Origin: Giesbergeria anulus
Lineage (GTDB): Bacteria > Pseudomonadota > Gammaproteobacteria > Burkholderiales > Burkholderiaceae_C
DNA: 64,000 bases
Assembly: GCF_900111115.1 (NCBI RefSeq)
Contig: NZ_FOGD01000011.1
Location: forward strand, 1 to 64,000
Direction: 5' to 3'
Part shown: in pieces, positions 18,799 through 28,089 of the stretch
Layout of the letters: each line of letters begins with the position of its first letter
Position numbering within the stretch: position 1 is the first letter of the stretch
Translations under genes and position numbers: made by a program
The notes under the pieces: model-generated
What the model saw: only the letters and a program-made list of their open reading frames with translations
Told to the model about the DNA's origin: nothing
Databases searched by the model: none

Positions 18799-19493
18799 CT
18801 GTCTACGACCCCACCCCTTTCATTGCTCCGATCACCGAAGAAGACATTGCCGACTACCTCATGCAGACGCCGGGGTTTTTTGAGCGCCATGCCGAGCTGC
18901 TGACCAGTGTGCAGATCATCAGTCCGCATGGGCACCGGGCCGTGAGTTTGCAAGAGCGCCAAGCCGAGCGCCTGCGCGCCAAAATTGCCGACTTGGAACA
19001 GCGCATTTTGGAGATGGTGCACAACGGCCAGCAAAATATGTCGATTGACCAGCGCCTGCACCAATGGGCCTGTGATTTGCAGCGCATGACGCATCCGCCC
19101 TCGCTGCCTGAGGCCGTGGTGCAGGGCATTCGGCGTCAGTTTGAGGTGCCCCAAGCTGCCATGCGCGTCTGGGGCGTGTCTCCGGCCTATGCCAACGCAC
19201 CGTTTGCGGTGGGGGCAAGTAACGATGTGCGCGCTTTTGCCTCCTCCTTGACCATGCCTTTTTGTGGCCCTAATTTGGGCTTTGAGCCGGTGGGTTGGCT
19301 GCGCGACGGTGACATGGTGCAATCGTTGGCGCTGCTTCCCCTGCGCGATGGCCCAATGGAGCACGCCACCCCGGCCTTTGGTATGCTGGTGCTGGCCTCA
19401 GACGATCCGCACCGCTTTGAGGCCACCATGGGCACCGATTTCCTGACGCGCATTGCCGAAACGGCCAGCGCTGCCTTAGCGCGTTTGCGTTAA
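18795..19493 (+). CDS. DUF484 family protein
   Basis: A 232-residue protein. The N-terminal region [22 protein letters not shown] is the hallmark of the DUF484 family. A coiled coil follows ([20 protein letters not shown]), then a GAF-like domain. The biochemical role is unknown. Coupling with dapF is common in proteobacteria, often followed by xerC, but no xerC follows here; the next gene is a convergent histidine kinase gene whose stop lies directly adjacent. Confidence 0.9.
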   Translation: MTVYDPTPFIAPITEEDIADYLMQTPGFFERHAELLTSVQIISPHGHRAVSLQERQAERLRAKIADLEQRILEMVHNGQQNMSIDQRLHQWACDLQRMTHPPSLPEAVVQGIRRQFEVPQAAMRVWGVSPAYANAPFAVGASNDVRAFASSLTMPFCGPNLGFEPVGWLRDGDMVQSLALLPLRDGPMEHATPAFGMLVLASDDPHRFEATMGTDFLTRIAETASAALARLR

Positions 19494-21266
19494 TCAGGTA
19501 TTGGCTGGGGCTGGGGTCGGTGTGCTGCCGTGCTGCACCAGAGGCAGCGAGAGCGTAAACCGTGCGCCCTGCCCCGGTGCCGACTGTAGTGTCAGGGTGC
19601 CGCCCAGTAGCTGCGCCAGCCCCCTAGAAAGACCCAGCCCTAGGCCAGTGCCGCCGTATTCGTAACTGACACGTGCATCGCCCTGGCGAAAGTACTCAAA
19701 AATGCGCTCGTGCAATTCGGGGGCAATGCCCGGCCCGGTATCGCTGACCTGCAACAACACTTGCTGCCCGGTCAGGTCGAGTTTGACCTGCAAAGCAATA
19801 TGGCCCTGCTCGGTAAATTTGACCGCGTTGGACAGCAAATTGTTCAAAATCTGTTTCAGTTTGAGCGGGTCGGTGTGAATGTGCTCAGGCACGTTGGGTT
19901 CTACTACCAAGTCCAAAGTCAGGGATTTGGCCACTGCACTGATCTGAAACAGCGCTGTCACTTCATTGACTAGCGTGCGCAAGGGCACCGTTTCGGGGAG
20001 GGTAGGCATGGCCTTGGCTTCAATGCGGGCCAAATCCAAAATCTCGCTTAGCAAGCTGTTCAGGTGGGTGGCTGCGCGGTTGATCAGGTCGGCTTGCTCG
20101 GCAGTGACGGCATCTTTGCTGCGCATAGCAATCAGTTCGGAAAAGCCCTTGATGCTGGTCAGTGGCGTGCGCAATTCATGCGACATAGCTGCCAGAAACT
20201 CGCTTTTGGCTTGGTTGGCCTGTTGGGCTTGGGCCTCGCTGCGTACCAAGGCTTCATGGCTTTGTGCCAGCTCGCGCACGCTGCTACGAAACAGCCACAA
20301 AAAACCCCCTACACATAGGCTAGACAAGGTGGACATTACCAACAGCATATTGCGGTTGGTGCGCCAGCGGGCAAATGCCTCTTGTACAGTGGTGCTACTA
20401 ACTACCGTGAGTGGGTAATTGCCCACCCGACTGTAGCCCACAAGGCGCTCGACGCCATCGTGGCCCATGCTGATCATGGTGCCGTCCAAGTTTTCTAGGG
20501 TGGCTGCTGCCAGCGCTGTAGCCACACGCTCGCCCATGCCAGAGCTCATGCCATCTATCACCTGCACCCGGATAACCTCGTCCAATCCGGACAACATCAG
20601 TCCTGCTCCAGGGCTCAGTTGCACATTGCTATAAACGTTGGACAGATGCACGGGGTTCATTGAGGCCACCACCACGCCCAGGGTGTGTCCATCCAGTCCC
20701 ATCACTTTGCGTGAGAGCTGGATGCTCCATTGTCCTGATACTCGGCCCAGCAGGGGCTTGCTGATGAACAAACCATCATCCAATAATTGGCGCGAGGTGT
20801 GGTCGGCTTCACCCCTGTGCAAATGCACCCGAATGTGTTCCCTGTCTTTGAGGGAGACATGACCACTGCGCTTGCCATCGGGGTCGAGGTTGCTGCCCTG
20901 AAAATTTCCCTGTGCATCTATAAACGCCAGTTGCGTAATGATGTTGGGTGTCAAACCCGTTTCGTTGGCCGTGCGCAGATAGTCCTGTGGCAGTGGTTTG
21001 CGTTCGGTGGCTAGCGTTTGCAAGCGCAAGATGGCCTGATCTATGGTTTCTAGCACCTGCAGGGTGTGCTCTTTGATGGCCCGGGCCATATTGATATTTT
21101 GGCGTAGCTCGGCCTCTAGGGTAGCTTGCCATTGCCAGTACAGCACCGTGGCCACCGTAGTCCAAGCCATAACCAAGGCAAGAATACTAAAGCCATACAC
21201 GATACCCGCATAGTGGTGCGGGCGGTGCTTGTTGGTGGCAGGTGCCGAGGATGAGGAGGCAGTCAA
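19494..21266 (-). CDS. Membrane sensor histidine kinase
   Basis: A 590-residue kinase. TM1 is about residues 21-45. The periplasmic sensor (about 46-295) resembles a double-Cache/PDC domain, with the segments DREHIRVHLHRGE and GRVSGQWSIQLSRKV. TM2 is about 308-328, followed by a short coiled coil. The HisKA box AMSHELRTPLTSIKGFSEL carries the phosphorylated histidine. The ATPase domain shows LSNAVKFTEQGH, VSDTGPGIAPELHERIFEYF and GGTGLGLGLSRGL. There is no receiver domain on this protein. The apparent start is a TTG. It lies 38 nt after the HD-GYP gene and completes a receiver, phosphodiesterase and kinase cluster. Confidence 0.9.
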   Translation of the reverse strand: MTASSSSAPATNKHRPHHYAGIVYGFSILALVMAWTTVATVLYWQWQATLEAELRQNINMARAIKEHTLQVLETIDQAILRLQTLATERKPLPQDYLRTANETGLTPNIITQLAFIDAQGNFQGSNLDPDGKRSGHVSLKDREHIRVHLHRGEADHTSRQLLDDGLFISKPLLGRVSGQWSIQLSRKVMGLDGHTLGVVVASMNPVHLSNVYSNVQLSPGAGLMLSGLDEVIRVQVIDGMSSGMGERVATALAAATLENLDGTMISMGHDGVERLVGYSRVGNYPLTVVSSTTVQEAFARWRTNRNMLLVMSTLSSLCVGGFLWLFRSSVRELAQSHEALVRSEAQAQQANQAKSEFLAAMSHELRTPLTSIKGFSELIAMRSKDAVTAEQADLINRAATHLNSLLSEILDLARIEAKAMPTLPETVPLRTLVNEVTALFQISAVAKSLTLDLVVEPNVPEHIHTDPLKLKQILNNLLSNAVKFTEQGHIALQVKLDLTGQQVLLQVSDTGPGIAPELHERIFEYFRQGDARVSYEYGGTGLGLGLSRGLAQLLGGTLTLQSAPGQGARFTLSLPLVQHGSTPTPAPANT

Positions 21267-21304
21267 AGCGATGTGGGTGAAAGGTCAAAGATCCTCGTGG
21301 GTGT

Positions 21305-22072
21305 TCAACGCGCTAGGGGCTTGTCGTGAACCAAATCAGCAAAAGTCATCCGATGGATAGTGACGTGCTGGCGCATGGCCTCTAGCGATGCACTGTGCTC
21401 CATAAAGCAGTCCACTACGCTGGGGTCAAAGGCCCGGCCACGCTCGGCCAATAGCATCTCTAAGGCTTTTTCGGTGCTAAAAGCCTCGCGGTACACCCGA
21501 TCCATGGTCACTGCATCGTAAAAATCAACCACCGTGACGATGCGCCCCGACAGCGGGATATCTTCTCCAGCCAGTCCTGAGGGGTAGCCCTTGCCGTCCC
21601 AGCGTTCGTGGTGCGCTAGGGCAATTTCTGAAGCCATCTGGAAAAGGGCAATGCGCGACTTGCCCAGAATATCAGCCCCAATGCCAGGGTGCTGGTTCAT
21701 AATTTCGCGCTCGGCAGGGTCGAGTTTTCCTGGCTTTTTGAGCACATTGTCTGGAATGCCGATTTTGCCAATGTCGTGCATGGGCGCGGCTTTGCGCAGC
21801 AGCGTAGCGTAGGCCCGCGATTGCCCTAGGTGCCGGGCCAAAGCCTCGGCCAAAAAGCCAATGCGCACGATATGCACGCCTGTGTCGTCATCTTTGTATT
21901 CCGCCGCCATAGCCAGCCGGAACAACGCCTCATGGTGGGCACGAGCCACCTCTTGTAGCGCCTCATTGCGCTCGTGGTACATCCGCCCCAGATCAGAGAT
22001 GATGGTCTCCATCTGGTCGGCGGCGGCGGCATCAAACTGCGTCGCCTCAGGCTGATGCTCGGTTTTGGGCAT
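21305..22072 (-). CDS. HD-GYP domain phosphohydrolase
   Basis: About 255 residues from ATG 22072 (a TTG at 22081 overlapping the upstream stop is possible). A short N-terminal helix precedes a complete HD-GYP domain: HDIGKIGIPDNVLKKPGKL, then HHERWDGKGYPSGLAGEDIP with the GYP signature, and VVDFYDAVTMDR. HD-GYP proteins usually hydrolyse cyclic di-GMP. Since its receiver is encoded separately just upstream, it probably works with that stand-alone receiver and the kinase. Confidence 0.9.
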   Translation of the reverse strand: MPKTEHQPEATQFDAAAADQMETIISDLGRMYHERNEALQEVARAHHEALFRLAMAAEYKDDDTGVHIVRIGFLAEALARHLGQSRAYATLLRKAAPMHDIGKIGIPDNVLKKPGKLDPAEREIMNQHPGIGADILGKSRIALFQMASEIALAHHERWDGKGYPSGLAGEDIPLSGRIVTVVDFYDAVTMDRVYREAFSTEKALEMLLAERGRAFDPSVVDCFMEHSASLEAMRQHVTIHRMTFADLVHDKPLAR

Positions 22073-22077
22073 GGGCC

Positions 22078-22446
22078 TCAATCTTCTAGGCTATTGATGG
22101 TTTCGATGAGCTTAAGGGGGCTGAAGGGTTTGAGCAAGTAGGCATTGGCCCCGGCATTCATGCCTGCTTCAACGTCTTGGCTTTGTCCGCGTGCTGTGAG
22201 CAAAATAACGTTGGGCCGTCCCAGTGTGGGGTCGGTTTTCACCAAACGACACAAGCCTAAACCATCCATACTGCCGGGCATCATCACATCTAGCAGTAGC
22301 AACTCAGGGCCCCACTCACGCACCTGCACCAAGCCCTCATCGGCGTTGGCGGCCTCGCGGATGTCGTGGTCTTCAAACTCGAGGGTCATGCGGATCAGCC
22401 GACGAATATCGGCGTGGTCTTCAACAATCAATATACGCTTGCCCAT
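22078..22446 (-). CDS. Single-domain response regulator
   Basis: A 122-residue CheY-like receiver. The acidic pocket is in LIVEDHAD, the phosphorylated aspartate is residue 53 in LLLDVMMPG, and the conserved Thr and Lys are in LLTARG and LLKPFSP. It has no output domain. It is the first gene of the minus-strand cluster with the HD-GYP protein and the histidine kinase, which points to a phosphorelay controlling cyclic di-GMP. Confidence 0.93.
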   Translation of the reverse strand: MGKRILIVEDHADIRRLIRMTLEFEDHDIREAANADEGLVQVREWGPELLLLDVMMPGSMDGLGLCRLVKTDPTLGRPNVILLTARGQSQDVEAGMNAGANAYLLKPFSPLKLIETINSLED

Positions 22447-22599
22447 GATGCTTTCTTGGTGGGAAGTGAAAGATTATGCCCAGTTCGCCTCATCCTAGCC
22501 CAACGGGGTTATAAAAACTGTTCCATAGTGGGGACTCACTGCTGGGCCATAGGCGGCTAGTGCCTGCGCGTTGGCACTTATTAGTGGTAGATTCGTGCC

Positions 22600-22770
22600 A
22601 TGACTGAAAGCACCAACCCCACTCCGCTGCAATCCCAAGCCGAAAAAATTAAGGCTGACCTGTCTGCTATGTTGCTTAAGGCGGCCCAAGCTGGTGCCAA
22701 GGCATCATCGCCAGCTTCTTCTACCTCCGACACGGCCCTAGAACCCCAATCCCCCCCGGCTGCTCAGTGA
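22600..22770 (+). CDS. Hypothetical 56-residue protein
   Basis: A short ORF starting MTESTNPTPLQSQAEKIKAD, with one amphipathic helix (about 14-35) and a Ser/Pro/Ala-rich tail. Codon use resembles the neighbours. No clear ribosome-binding site is visible. It lies between the divergent response regulator and the flavin oxidoreductase gene. I do not recognise a family. Confidence 0.4.
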   Translation: MTESTNPTPLQSQAEKIKADLSAMLLKAAQAGAKASSPASSTSDTALEPQSPPAAQ

Positions 22771-22822
22771 TCTGGTAGTGGGCTCATAGTGCCCTGCGTG
22801 CAGCAGCCACAATGTGGGTACT

Positions 22823-23839
22823 ATGATTACTTCTCATTGCCCTGCTCTGTCCATGCTGGACTTGGTGGCCGTCCGCGAAGGCGGTACCGTGGCCCAAGCC
22901 TTGGACATTGCCCTGCGCACTGCCCAGCACGTTGAGGCGCTGGGCTTTCGTCGCTACTGGCTGGCTGAACACCACAATATGCCCGGCATTGCCAGTTCGG
23001 CCACTGCCGTATTGGTCGGTCACATTGCCGCCCACACCCAAAGCATCCGCGTAGGCTCGGGCGGCATCATGCTGCCTAACCATGCTCCGCTGGTGGTGGC
23101 TGAGGCTTTTGGCACCTTGGCTGAACTGTATCCCGGTCGTATTGATCTGGGACTGGGTCGTGCCCCCGGTACCGATGGCCCAACCATGCGTGCTTTGCGT
23201 CGCGACCGGGTCGAAACCGAAGAAGATTTTCCGCGCGACGTGGCAGAGGTCCAGCGTTTGCTGGGGCCTGCCCAGCCCGGTCAACGCATTACTGCCATGC
23301 CCGGAGCTGGCACCCAAGTGCCCATTTGGCTGCTAGGCTCTAGCCTGTTTTCGGCGCAACTGGCAGCGCAGATGGGATTGCCCTATGCTTTTGCTTCGCA
23401 TTTTGCACCGCGCATGTTGTTGCCAGCACTGGAGTTGTACCGGCGGCTGTTTCGGCCATCGGCCACGCTCAAAAAACCTTATGTAGTGGTGGGTGTACCG
23501 GTGATTGCAGCCCCTACTGACGAGGAAGCGCAGTATTTGGCCAGCAGCACTTACCAGCGGGTGCTGGGCATTTTGACGGGGCAACGTGGCCGTTTGCAGC
23601 CCCCACTAAAAGATTTTATGGCCCACATTGGTGCCCAAGAGCGCGCAGGCATTGCCGATTTTCTCGCTGCTGCGGTGATTGGCGGCCCCGATACTGTGCG
23701 TGCTGGTTTTGCTGCGCTGTGGCAAGCTACGCAGGCAGACGAGTTTATGCTAGTCAGTGATGTGTTTGACCCTGCTTTGCGCCTGCACTCGCTAGAGATT
23801 GCAGCCTTGGCTGCTCAGTCTCTTTCACCAATACCCTGA
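22823..23839 (+). CDS. LLM-class flavin-dependent oxidoreductase
   Basis: A 338-residue luciferase-like monooxygenase with a TIM-barrel fold. Typical blocks: [51 protein letters not shown] and [20 protein letters not shown]. It presumably uses reduced FMN; the substrate is unknown. ATG 22823 is chosen over GTG 22814 because the luciferase-like strand (MLDLVAV) should lie near the N-terminus. It is monocistronic and followed by an AT-rich gap. Confidence 0.88.
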   Translation: MITSHCPALSMLDLVAVREGGTVAQALDIALRTAQHVEALGFRRYWLAEHHNMPGIASSATAVLVGHIAAHTQSIRVGSGGIMLPNHAPLVVAEAFGTLAELYPGRIDLGLGRAPGTDGPTMRALRRDRVETEEDFPRDVAEVQRLLGPAQPGQRITAMPGAGTQVPIWLLGSSLFSAQLAAQMGLPYAFASHFAPRMLLPALELYRRLFRPSATLKKPYVVVGVPVIAAPTDEEAQYLASSTYQRVLGILTGQRGRLQPPLKDFMAHIGAQERAGIADFLAAAVIGGPDTVRAGFAALWQATQADEFMLVSDVFDPALRLHSLEIAALAAQSLSPIP

Positions 23840-23968
23840 TCCCTGATAGCACCATCTTCTCAGGCCCCTTAGGGGCTTGAATTTGCGTTCAGTTTTATTG
23901 ATTAATAATAAATATTATATAGATAATTGGCTCTGGTGGCATAGATTGCTCCAGAATGGGCAGCTGCG

Positions 23969-24115
23969 ATGGTAGTAAAAATATACCATTACCTGTGTGA
24001 AAGAGTTGAAGAAAAAATTGCTGCCACCCTATGCAGTGACCGCTATTATTTCATGTTGCGTGTCCTGCATATAAATGGCATGAGCAAGGCCTATATCAAA
24101 AGATTTATGCTGTAA
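23969..24115 (+). CDS. AT-rich 48-codon ORF, unknown
   Basis: The intergenic stretch 23840-24386 is much richer in A and T than its surroundings, especially 23880-24180. Inside it this ORF begins MVVKIYHYLCERVEEKIAAT and ends at TAA 24113. It contains several Tyr, Ile and Lys residues, unlike the Ala-rich proteins around it. No ribosome-binding site is evident and I recognise no family. It may be a fragment of transferred DNA or chance. The remainder of the gap shows only a short GCCCC/GGGGC hairpin near 23863 and no further gene. Confidence 0.3.
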   Translation: MVVKIYHYLCERVEEKIAATLCSDRYYFMLRVLHINGMSKAYIKRFML

Positions 24116-24386
24116 GCCAGATTTTTATTTTTGGATTCCTCTATGTTGGTAAGATCAGCATGGGGTTGCGTTGGGCTTTTGTTATAAATGCACAGTGCTG
24201 TCCTGCGCCGTGCTGCACGCACCAAGCCAGCAAGCCCGCTGCACTGATGGATGAAGCCATCCCCCAGTACAACGGGAGCTGAAGACGACAGGCAAAGCTT
24301 CTAAATACGACGTGGCCGGTGGGTGGGCGGTTCAGCAGCTACCATGCACGGCTTGATGCTGTGCTCTGAACGCCCGATTGCTGCCT

Positions 24387-25616
24387 ATGCCCGCTTTTTC
24401 TTTTGAAGCCCTCGATGCCCAAGGCCAGACCCGCAATGGGGTGCTGGAAGCCGATACGGCCAAGGCGGCGCGCAGCCAGTTGCGTGCCCAAGCCTTGGTG
24501 CCATTAGCGGTAGCACTGGTAGAGGCTGGTTCTGCTGGTGGCAGTGCGCCATCGTGGAGTCAGCGCCTGCTGATGCGCCCAGTGTTTAATGCCACGACAT
24601 TGGCGGTGTGGACACGCCAATTGGCCGGGTTGGTGGTCTCAGGTTTGCCGTTGGAGCGCGCCCTGACCGCCTTGGCCGATGAGGCCGAAGACGAGCGCCA
24701 GCACCATCTGTTGGCCGCTTTGCGTGCCGAGGTTAATGCCGGTTCTAGCTTTGCCCGCGCCTTGCAACAGCACCCACGGGAGTTTTCTGACATTTATTGT
24801 GCCGTGATGGGGGCCGGTGAGGCCAGCGGCAGCCTAGGGTTGGTGCTAGAGCGGCTGGCCGATGATCTGGAAGAGCGCCAAGCCCTGCGCGCCAAACTGA
24901 TGGGGGCTGCCCTGTATCCTGCCATCGTGACTTTGTTGGCCTTGGTGATTGTGCTGTTTCTCGTCACCTATGTAGTGCCCCAAGTAGCCAGCGTGTTTGC
25001 TGGCACCAAGCGCGCTTTGCCCTTTTTGACGGTGGCTATGCTGGCCTTGAGCAGCGCCGTGCGCCAGTATGGCTGGGCGGTGTTGCTGCTGCTGCTCTTG
25101 GGGGGGATAGGCTGGCGCTGGATGCTGACGGGCGAAGCCTTTCGGCAGAAGGTGGATGCGGCGTGGTTGCAATTGCCCTTGTTGGGGCGGCTGGCGCGCA
25201 GCTACAACGCCGCCCGCTTTGCCAGCACACTGGCCATGCTGGCCGGTGCCGGGGTACCGATTCTCAAAGCCTTGCAGGCCGCCGCTGAAACCTTAAACAA
25301 CCGGGCTATGCGAGCCGATGCTTTGGAGGCGTTGGTGCTGGTACGCGAGGGCGCGCCACTGGCGTCAGCGTTGGCACAAAAAAAACGTTTTCCGGGGCTG
25401 GTAGCCATGTTTGCCCGGCTGGGTGAGCAAACCGGCCAGTTGCCGTTGATGCTGCAACGCGCTGCGCAGCAACTGTCTGCCGAAGTGCAGCGCCGCTCCA
25501 TGCAGTTGGCCACTATTTTGGAGCCGCTGCTGATTGTGACGATGGGGCTGGTGGTGATGCTGATTGTGCTGGCGGTGTTGTTGCCTATCATCCAACTCAA
25601 CCAGTTTGTTAAATAA
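24387..25616 (+). CDS. gspF: Type II secretion/type IV pilus inner-membrane protein, GspF/PilC family
   Basis: A 409-residue platform protein of a type II secretion or pilus-like assembly. It starts MPAFSFEALDAQGQTRNGVLE, typical of GspF. It has the duplicated GspF cytoplasmic domains and three membrane segments (near 170-195, 220-240 and 380-400). GAGEASGSLGLVLERLADDLEER and LGEQTGQLPLMLQRAAQQLS are the two family repeats. No gspE, gspG or pilin gene lies beside it, so it is an orphan here. The AT-rich gap upstream means no upstream operon partner is visible. Confidence 0.85.
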   Translation: MPAFSFEALDAQGQTRNGVLEADTAKAARSQLRAQALVPLAVALVEAGSAGGSAPSWSQRLLMRPVFNATTLAVWTRQLAGLVVSGLPLERALTALADEAEDERQHHLLAALRAEVNAGSSFARALQQHPREFSDIYCAVMGAGEASGSLGLVLERLADDLEERQALRAKLMGAALYPAIVTLLALVIVLFLVTYVVPQVASVFAGTKRALPFLTVAMLALSSAVRQYGWAVLLLLLLGGIGWRWMLTGEAFRQKVDAAWLQLPLLGRLARSYNAARFASTLAMLAGAGVPILKALQAAAETLNNRAMRADALEALVLVREGAPLASALAQKKRFPGLVAMFARLGEQTGQLPLMLQRAAQQLSAEVQRRSMQLATILEPLLIVTMGLVVMLIVLAVLLPIIQLNQFVK

Positions 25617-25634
25617 CCTTGGCCCGTATCCACC

Positions 25635-26549
25635 ATGAGCGCATCATTACAAAACCGGTTGGTCGTGGCGATCTCCTCGCGGGCTCTGTTTGATTTTGAG
25701 GAAGAAAACACCGTTTTCGACCGTGATAACGATGCCGCCTACCGGGCTTTGCAACACCAGCGTTTAGAGGTGCCCGCATCCCCCGGTGTGGCCTTTTCCT
25801 TGGTGCGCAAGCTGCTGGCCTTTAACACGCCTGAGCAGGCACGAGTCGAGGTGGTGCTGCTGTCACGCAATGATCCGGTCAGTGGCTTGCGCGTGTTTCG
25901 CTCTTGCCAAGCGCACGGGCTGCCCAGCATCCAGCGCGGTGTTTTTACCCAAGGGCGCGAGCCTTTTGGCTATCTGCGGCCTTTGGGCGCGCATTTGTTT
26001 TTATCTGCCAATGAGGCCGATGTGCGCCAAGCCCTGCACTTGGGCTATCCCGCCGCGCGGGTGCTGACTGAATCGGCCCAAGCAGGCAACGCCCATCCGC
26101 AAGAAGTGCGGATTGCCTTTGACGGCGATGCTGTATTGTTTTCGGACGAGGCCGAGCGCGTGTTTCAAGCGCAGGGCCTAGATGCCTTTCAGCGCCACGA
26201 GAGCGATAAGGCGGCCCAACCCCTGCCGCAAGGCCCGTTTAAGCCCTTGCTGGTGGCCTTGCACCGCTTACAGCAAGCCAGCGGCAGCAGTGGTATGCGT
26301 ATTCGCACCGCGTTGGTCACGGCGCGCAGCGCACCGGCGCATGAGCGCGCCATCCGCACCCTGATGGATTGGAACATTGCCGTCGATGAGGCCATGTTCT
26401 TGGGGGGCCTGCCCAAGGGGGAGTTTCTGCGCGAATTTGAACCGGATTTTTTCTTTGATGACCAAACCGGCCATGTCACTTCTGCGGCCCGCCATGTACC
26501 GGCAGGCCATGTCAGCAGCGGCATTGCCAATGCACCGCTGGCGGGCTAG
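25635..26549 (+). CDS. Cytosolic 5'-nucleotidase
   Basis: A 304-residue protein of the NT5C1-like 5'-nucleotidase family, predicted to dephosphorylate nucleoside monophosphates. Motifs: FDFEEENTVFDRDND near the N-terminus, EVVLLSRNDPVSGLRVFRS, RIAFDGDAVLFSDEAERVF (DxD nucleophile region), and LPKGEFLREFEPDFFFDDQ near the end. It begins 18 nt after gspF, on the same strand. Functional coupling with secretion is not implied. Confidence 0.85.
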   Translation: MSASLQNRLVVAISSRALFDFEEENTVFDRDNDAAYRALQHQRLEVPASPGVAFSLVRKLLAFNTPEQARVEVVLLSRNDPVSGLRVFRSCQAHGLPSIQRGVFTQGREPFGYLRPLGAHLFLSANEADVRQALHLGYPAARVLTESAQAGNAHPQEVRIAFDGDAVLFSDEAERVFQAQGLDAFQRHESDKAAQPLPQGPFKPLLVALHRLQQASGSSGMRIRTALVTARSAPAHERAIRTLMDWNIAVDEAMFLGGLPKGEFLREFEPDFFFDDQTGHVTSAARHVPAGHVSSGIANAPLAG

Positions 26550-26551
26550 GG

Positions 26552-26989
26552 TTACAAACCGCCGGTGCGTTTGACCTTGGGGTCGGAGTAGGTCAGATCT
26601 GGCTCGTTTTTGGCTTGCAGGGCCATGCGCTCTTGCAAGGTCATTTTGTTGATTTCTTGCGCCATCTCGATGGCCGTGCCGCTGGCGCGCCACATGGATT
26701 GGATAAAGTCGAGCAACTGTTTGTAGATTGGCTCTGGCTCTGGCTCTGGGGGCAGCTCTGGCACCAGCTTTTTTTCTTCTGGGGTTGTCCAGTCGCGGTT
26801 GGGGCCGTCGGTATCCGAGGGCTTGTCTGGCGTCTTGACAATGGCCCCCTCACCGAGCCGGTCCATAGATTCGACTGGATTGGGCGCGTTGATGGGGCGC
26901 ACGGGCACAGCCCCAGACGCGCCGGTGGTAGACAGATCAGCACTGATCGTGCGCCACGATGGGGATCGGTCAACGGGAGGAATTTGCAT
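26552..26989 (-). CDS. Hypothetical protein, Pro/Glu-rich
   Basis: About 145 residues from ATG 26989 (an upstream start at 27034 would add a short hydrophobic stretch). It contains a Pro-Glu run (PELPPEPEPEPIYKQLLDF) and a C-terminal helix (EMAQEINKMTLQERMALQAK). I recognise no domain. The arrangement SWRTISADLSTTGASGAV followed by a charged helix recalls small proteins of Burkholderiales without known function. It lies convergent to the nucleotidase gene with 2 nt between stops. Confidence 0.55.
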   Translation of the reverse strand: MQIPPVDRSPSWRTISADLSTTGASGAVPVRPINAPNPVESMDRLGEGAIVKTPDKPSDTDGPNRDWTTPEEKKLVPELPPEPEPEPIYKQLLDFIQSMWRASGTAIEMAQEINKMTLQERMALQAKNEPDLTYSDPKVKRTGGL

Positions 26990-27147
26990 GGCGAGGCCCC
27001 GTAGCAGTAATAGTAAAACGCAAAAGCCCCACAAAAGGCTTTATGGCTGTCCTATATAACGGCAAACCAACGCAGAAGTGAAGCCTTTTTTCAGGATGGC
27101 ACTATTGTGATCCGGTGCGCCAAAAATTGCACGCCCTTACCCCGCAC

Positions 27148-27513
27148 TCAGGAGAAGCTCGAACCGCAGCCGCAAGTGCTGGTGGCGTTGGGGTTTTTAA
27201 TCACAAACTGCGCGCCTTGCAGGTCTTCTTTGTAGTCGATCTCTGCACCCACCAAATACTGGTAGCTCATGGCGTCGATCAGCAGCGAGACGCCATTTTT
27301 GGTCATGGTGGTATCGTCTTCATTGACGATTTCATCAAAGGTAAAGCCATACTGAAAGCCTGAGCAGCCGCCACCCTGCACAAATACGCGCAGCTTCAGG
27401 TCGGGGTTGCCTTCTTCGGCGATCAAGTCGGCCACCTTGGCGGCGGCGCTGTCAGTAAAGATGATCGGCGCAGGCATTTCTTCGATCTGAGGGGCTTGGG
27501 CTACAGCAGTCAT
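27148..27513 (-). CDS. erpA: Iron-sulfur cluster insertion protein ErpA
   Basis: A 121-residue A-type carrier that transfers iron-sulfur clusters to target proteins. The three cluster-ligating cysteines are visible in [11 protein letters not shown] and [10 protein letters not shown] short N-terminal extension precedes [16 protein letters not shown] candidate IscR site lies 36-60 nt upstream. Confidence 0.95.
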   Translation of the reverse strand: MTAVAQAPQIEEMPAPIIFTDSAAAKVADLIAEEGNPDLKLRVFVQGGGCSGFQYGFTFDEIVNEDDTTMTKNGVSLLIDAMSYQYLVGAEIDYKEDLQGAQFVIKNPNATSTCGCGSSFS

Positions 27514-27548
27514 GGGGAGAATCTCCGGAATTTTGGGAACTTGCCCGA

Positions 27549-27573
27549 ATACTACTCAAAAACAGTCGGTCAT
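27549..27573. promoter_or_regulatory. Candidate IscR type 1 binding site
   Basis: On the plus strand the 25-bp site runs ATACTACTCAAA, AACAGTCGGTCAT. Against the remembered type 1 consensus (ATASYYGACT, RWWWY, AGTCRRSTAT) I count about 19 of 25 positions. The right half AGTCGG is complete; the left half is weak. It lies just upstream of erpA, a known IscR target in other proteobacteria. Confidence 0.4.
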
Positions 27574-27635
27574 TCAGGCGGGCGGCACTTGCCGCTCATG
27601 GGGGTAGGGGCATTATGCAAACCCCAGCAACAACA

Positions 27636-27665
27636 AAGCCGCCCTAGGCGAACCCTGGGCGGCTT
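27636..27665 (-). terminator. Terminator of the rplM-rpsI operon
   Basis: AAGCCGCCC at 27636-27644 pairs with GGGCGGCTT at 27657-27665. On the minus strand it is followed by TGTTGTTG. It starts 22 nt after the rpsI stop. Confidence 0.8.
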
Positions 27666-27687
27666 GGGTAGCAGGCAAAAAAGCGGA

Positions 27688-28080
27688 TTAACGCTTGGAG
27701 AACTGCTTGGCGCGGCGTGCAGAACGCAGACCGACCTTCTTACGTTCGACTTCACGCGCATCGCGGGTCACGAAGCCAGCTTGGCTCAGGACGGGCTTGA
27801 GGGTTGCGTCGTAGTCGATCAGGGCGCGGGTGATGCCGTGGCGGGCTGCACCGGCTTGGCCGGATTCACCACCACCGTGGACATTGATCATCACGTCGAA
27901 GGTTTCGACATGGTTGGTCAGTGCCAGGGGTTGCTTGGCGATCATGATCGAGGTTTCGCGACCAAAGTAGGACTGGATGTCCTTGCCGTTGATCGTGATT
28001 TTGCCAGTGCCTTTTTTCAGAAATACACGGGCCACGCTGGATTTGCGACGGCCAGTGCCGTTGTTCCATTCACCAATCAT
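27688..28080 (-). CDS. rpsI: 30S ribosomal protein S9
   Basis: A 130-residue ribosomal protein. Conserved segments: [19 protein letters not shown] near the N-terminus and the basic tail [14 protein letters not shown], which reaches toward the P-site tRNA in the ribosome. An AGGAG site precedes the ATG. It follows rplM by 9 nt in the usual rplM-rpsI operon. Confidence 0.98.
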   Translation of the reverse strand: MIGEWNNGTGRRKSSVARVFLKKGTGKITINGKDIQSYFGRETSIMIAKQPLALTNHVETFDVMINVHGGGESGQAGAARHGITRALIDYDATLKPVLSQAGFVTRDAREVERKKVGLRSARRAKQFSKR

Positions 28081-28089
28081 CTCGGCTCC

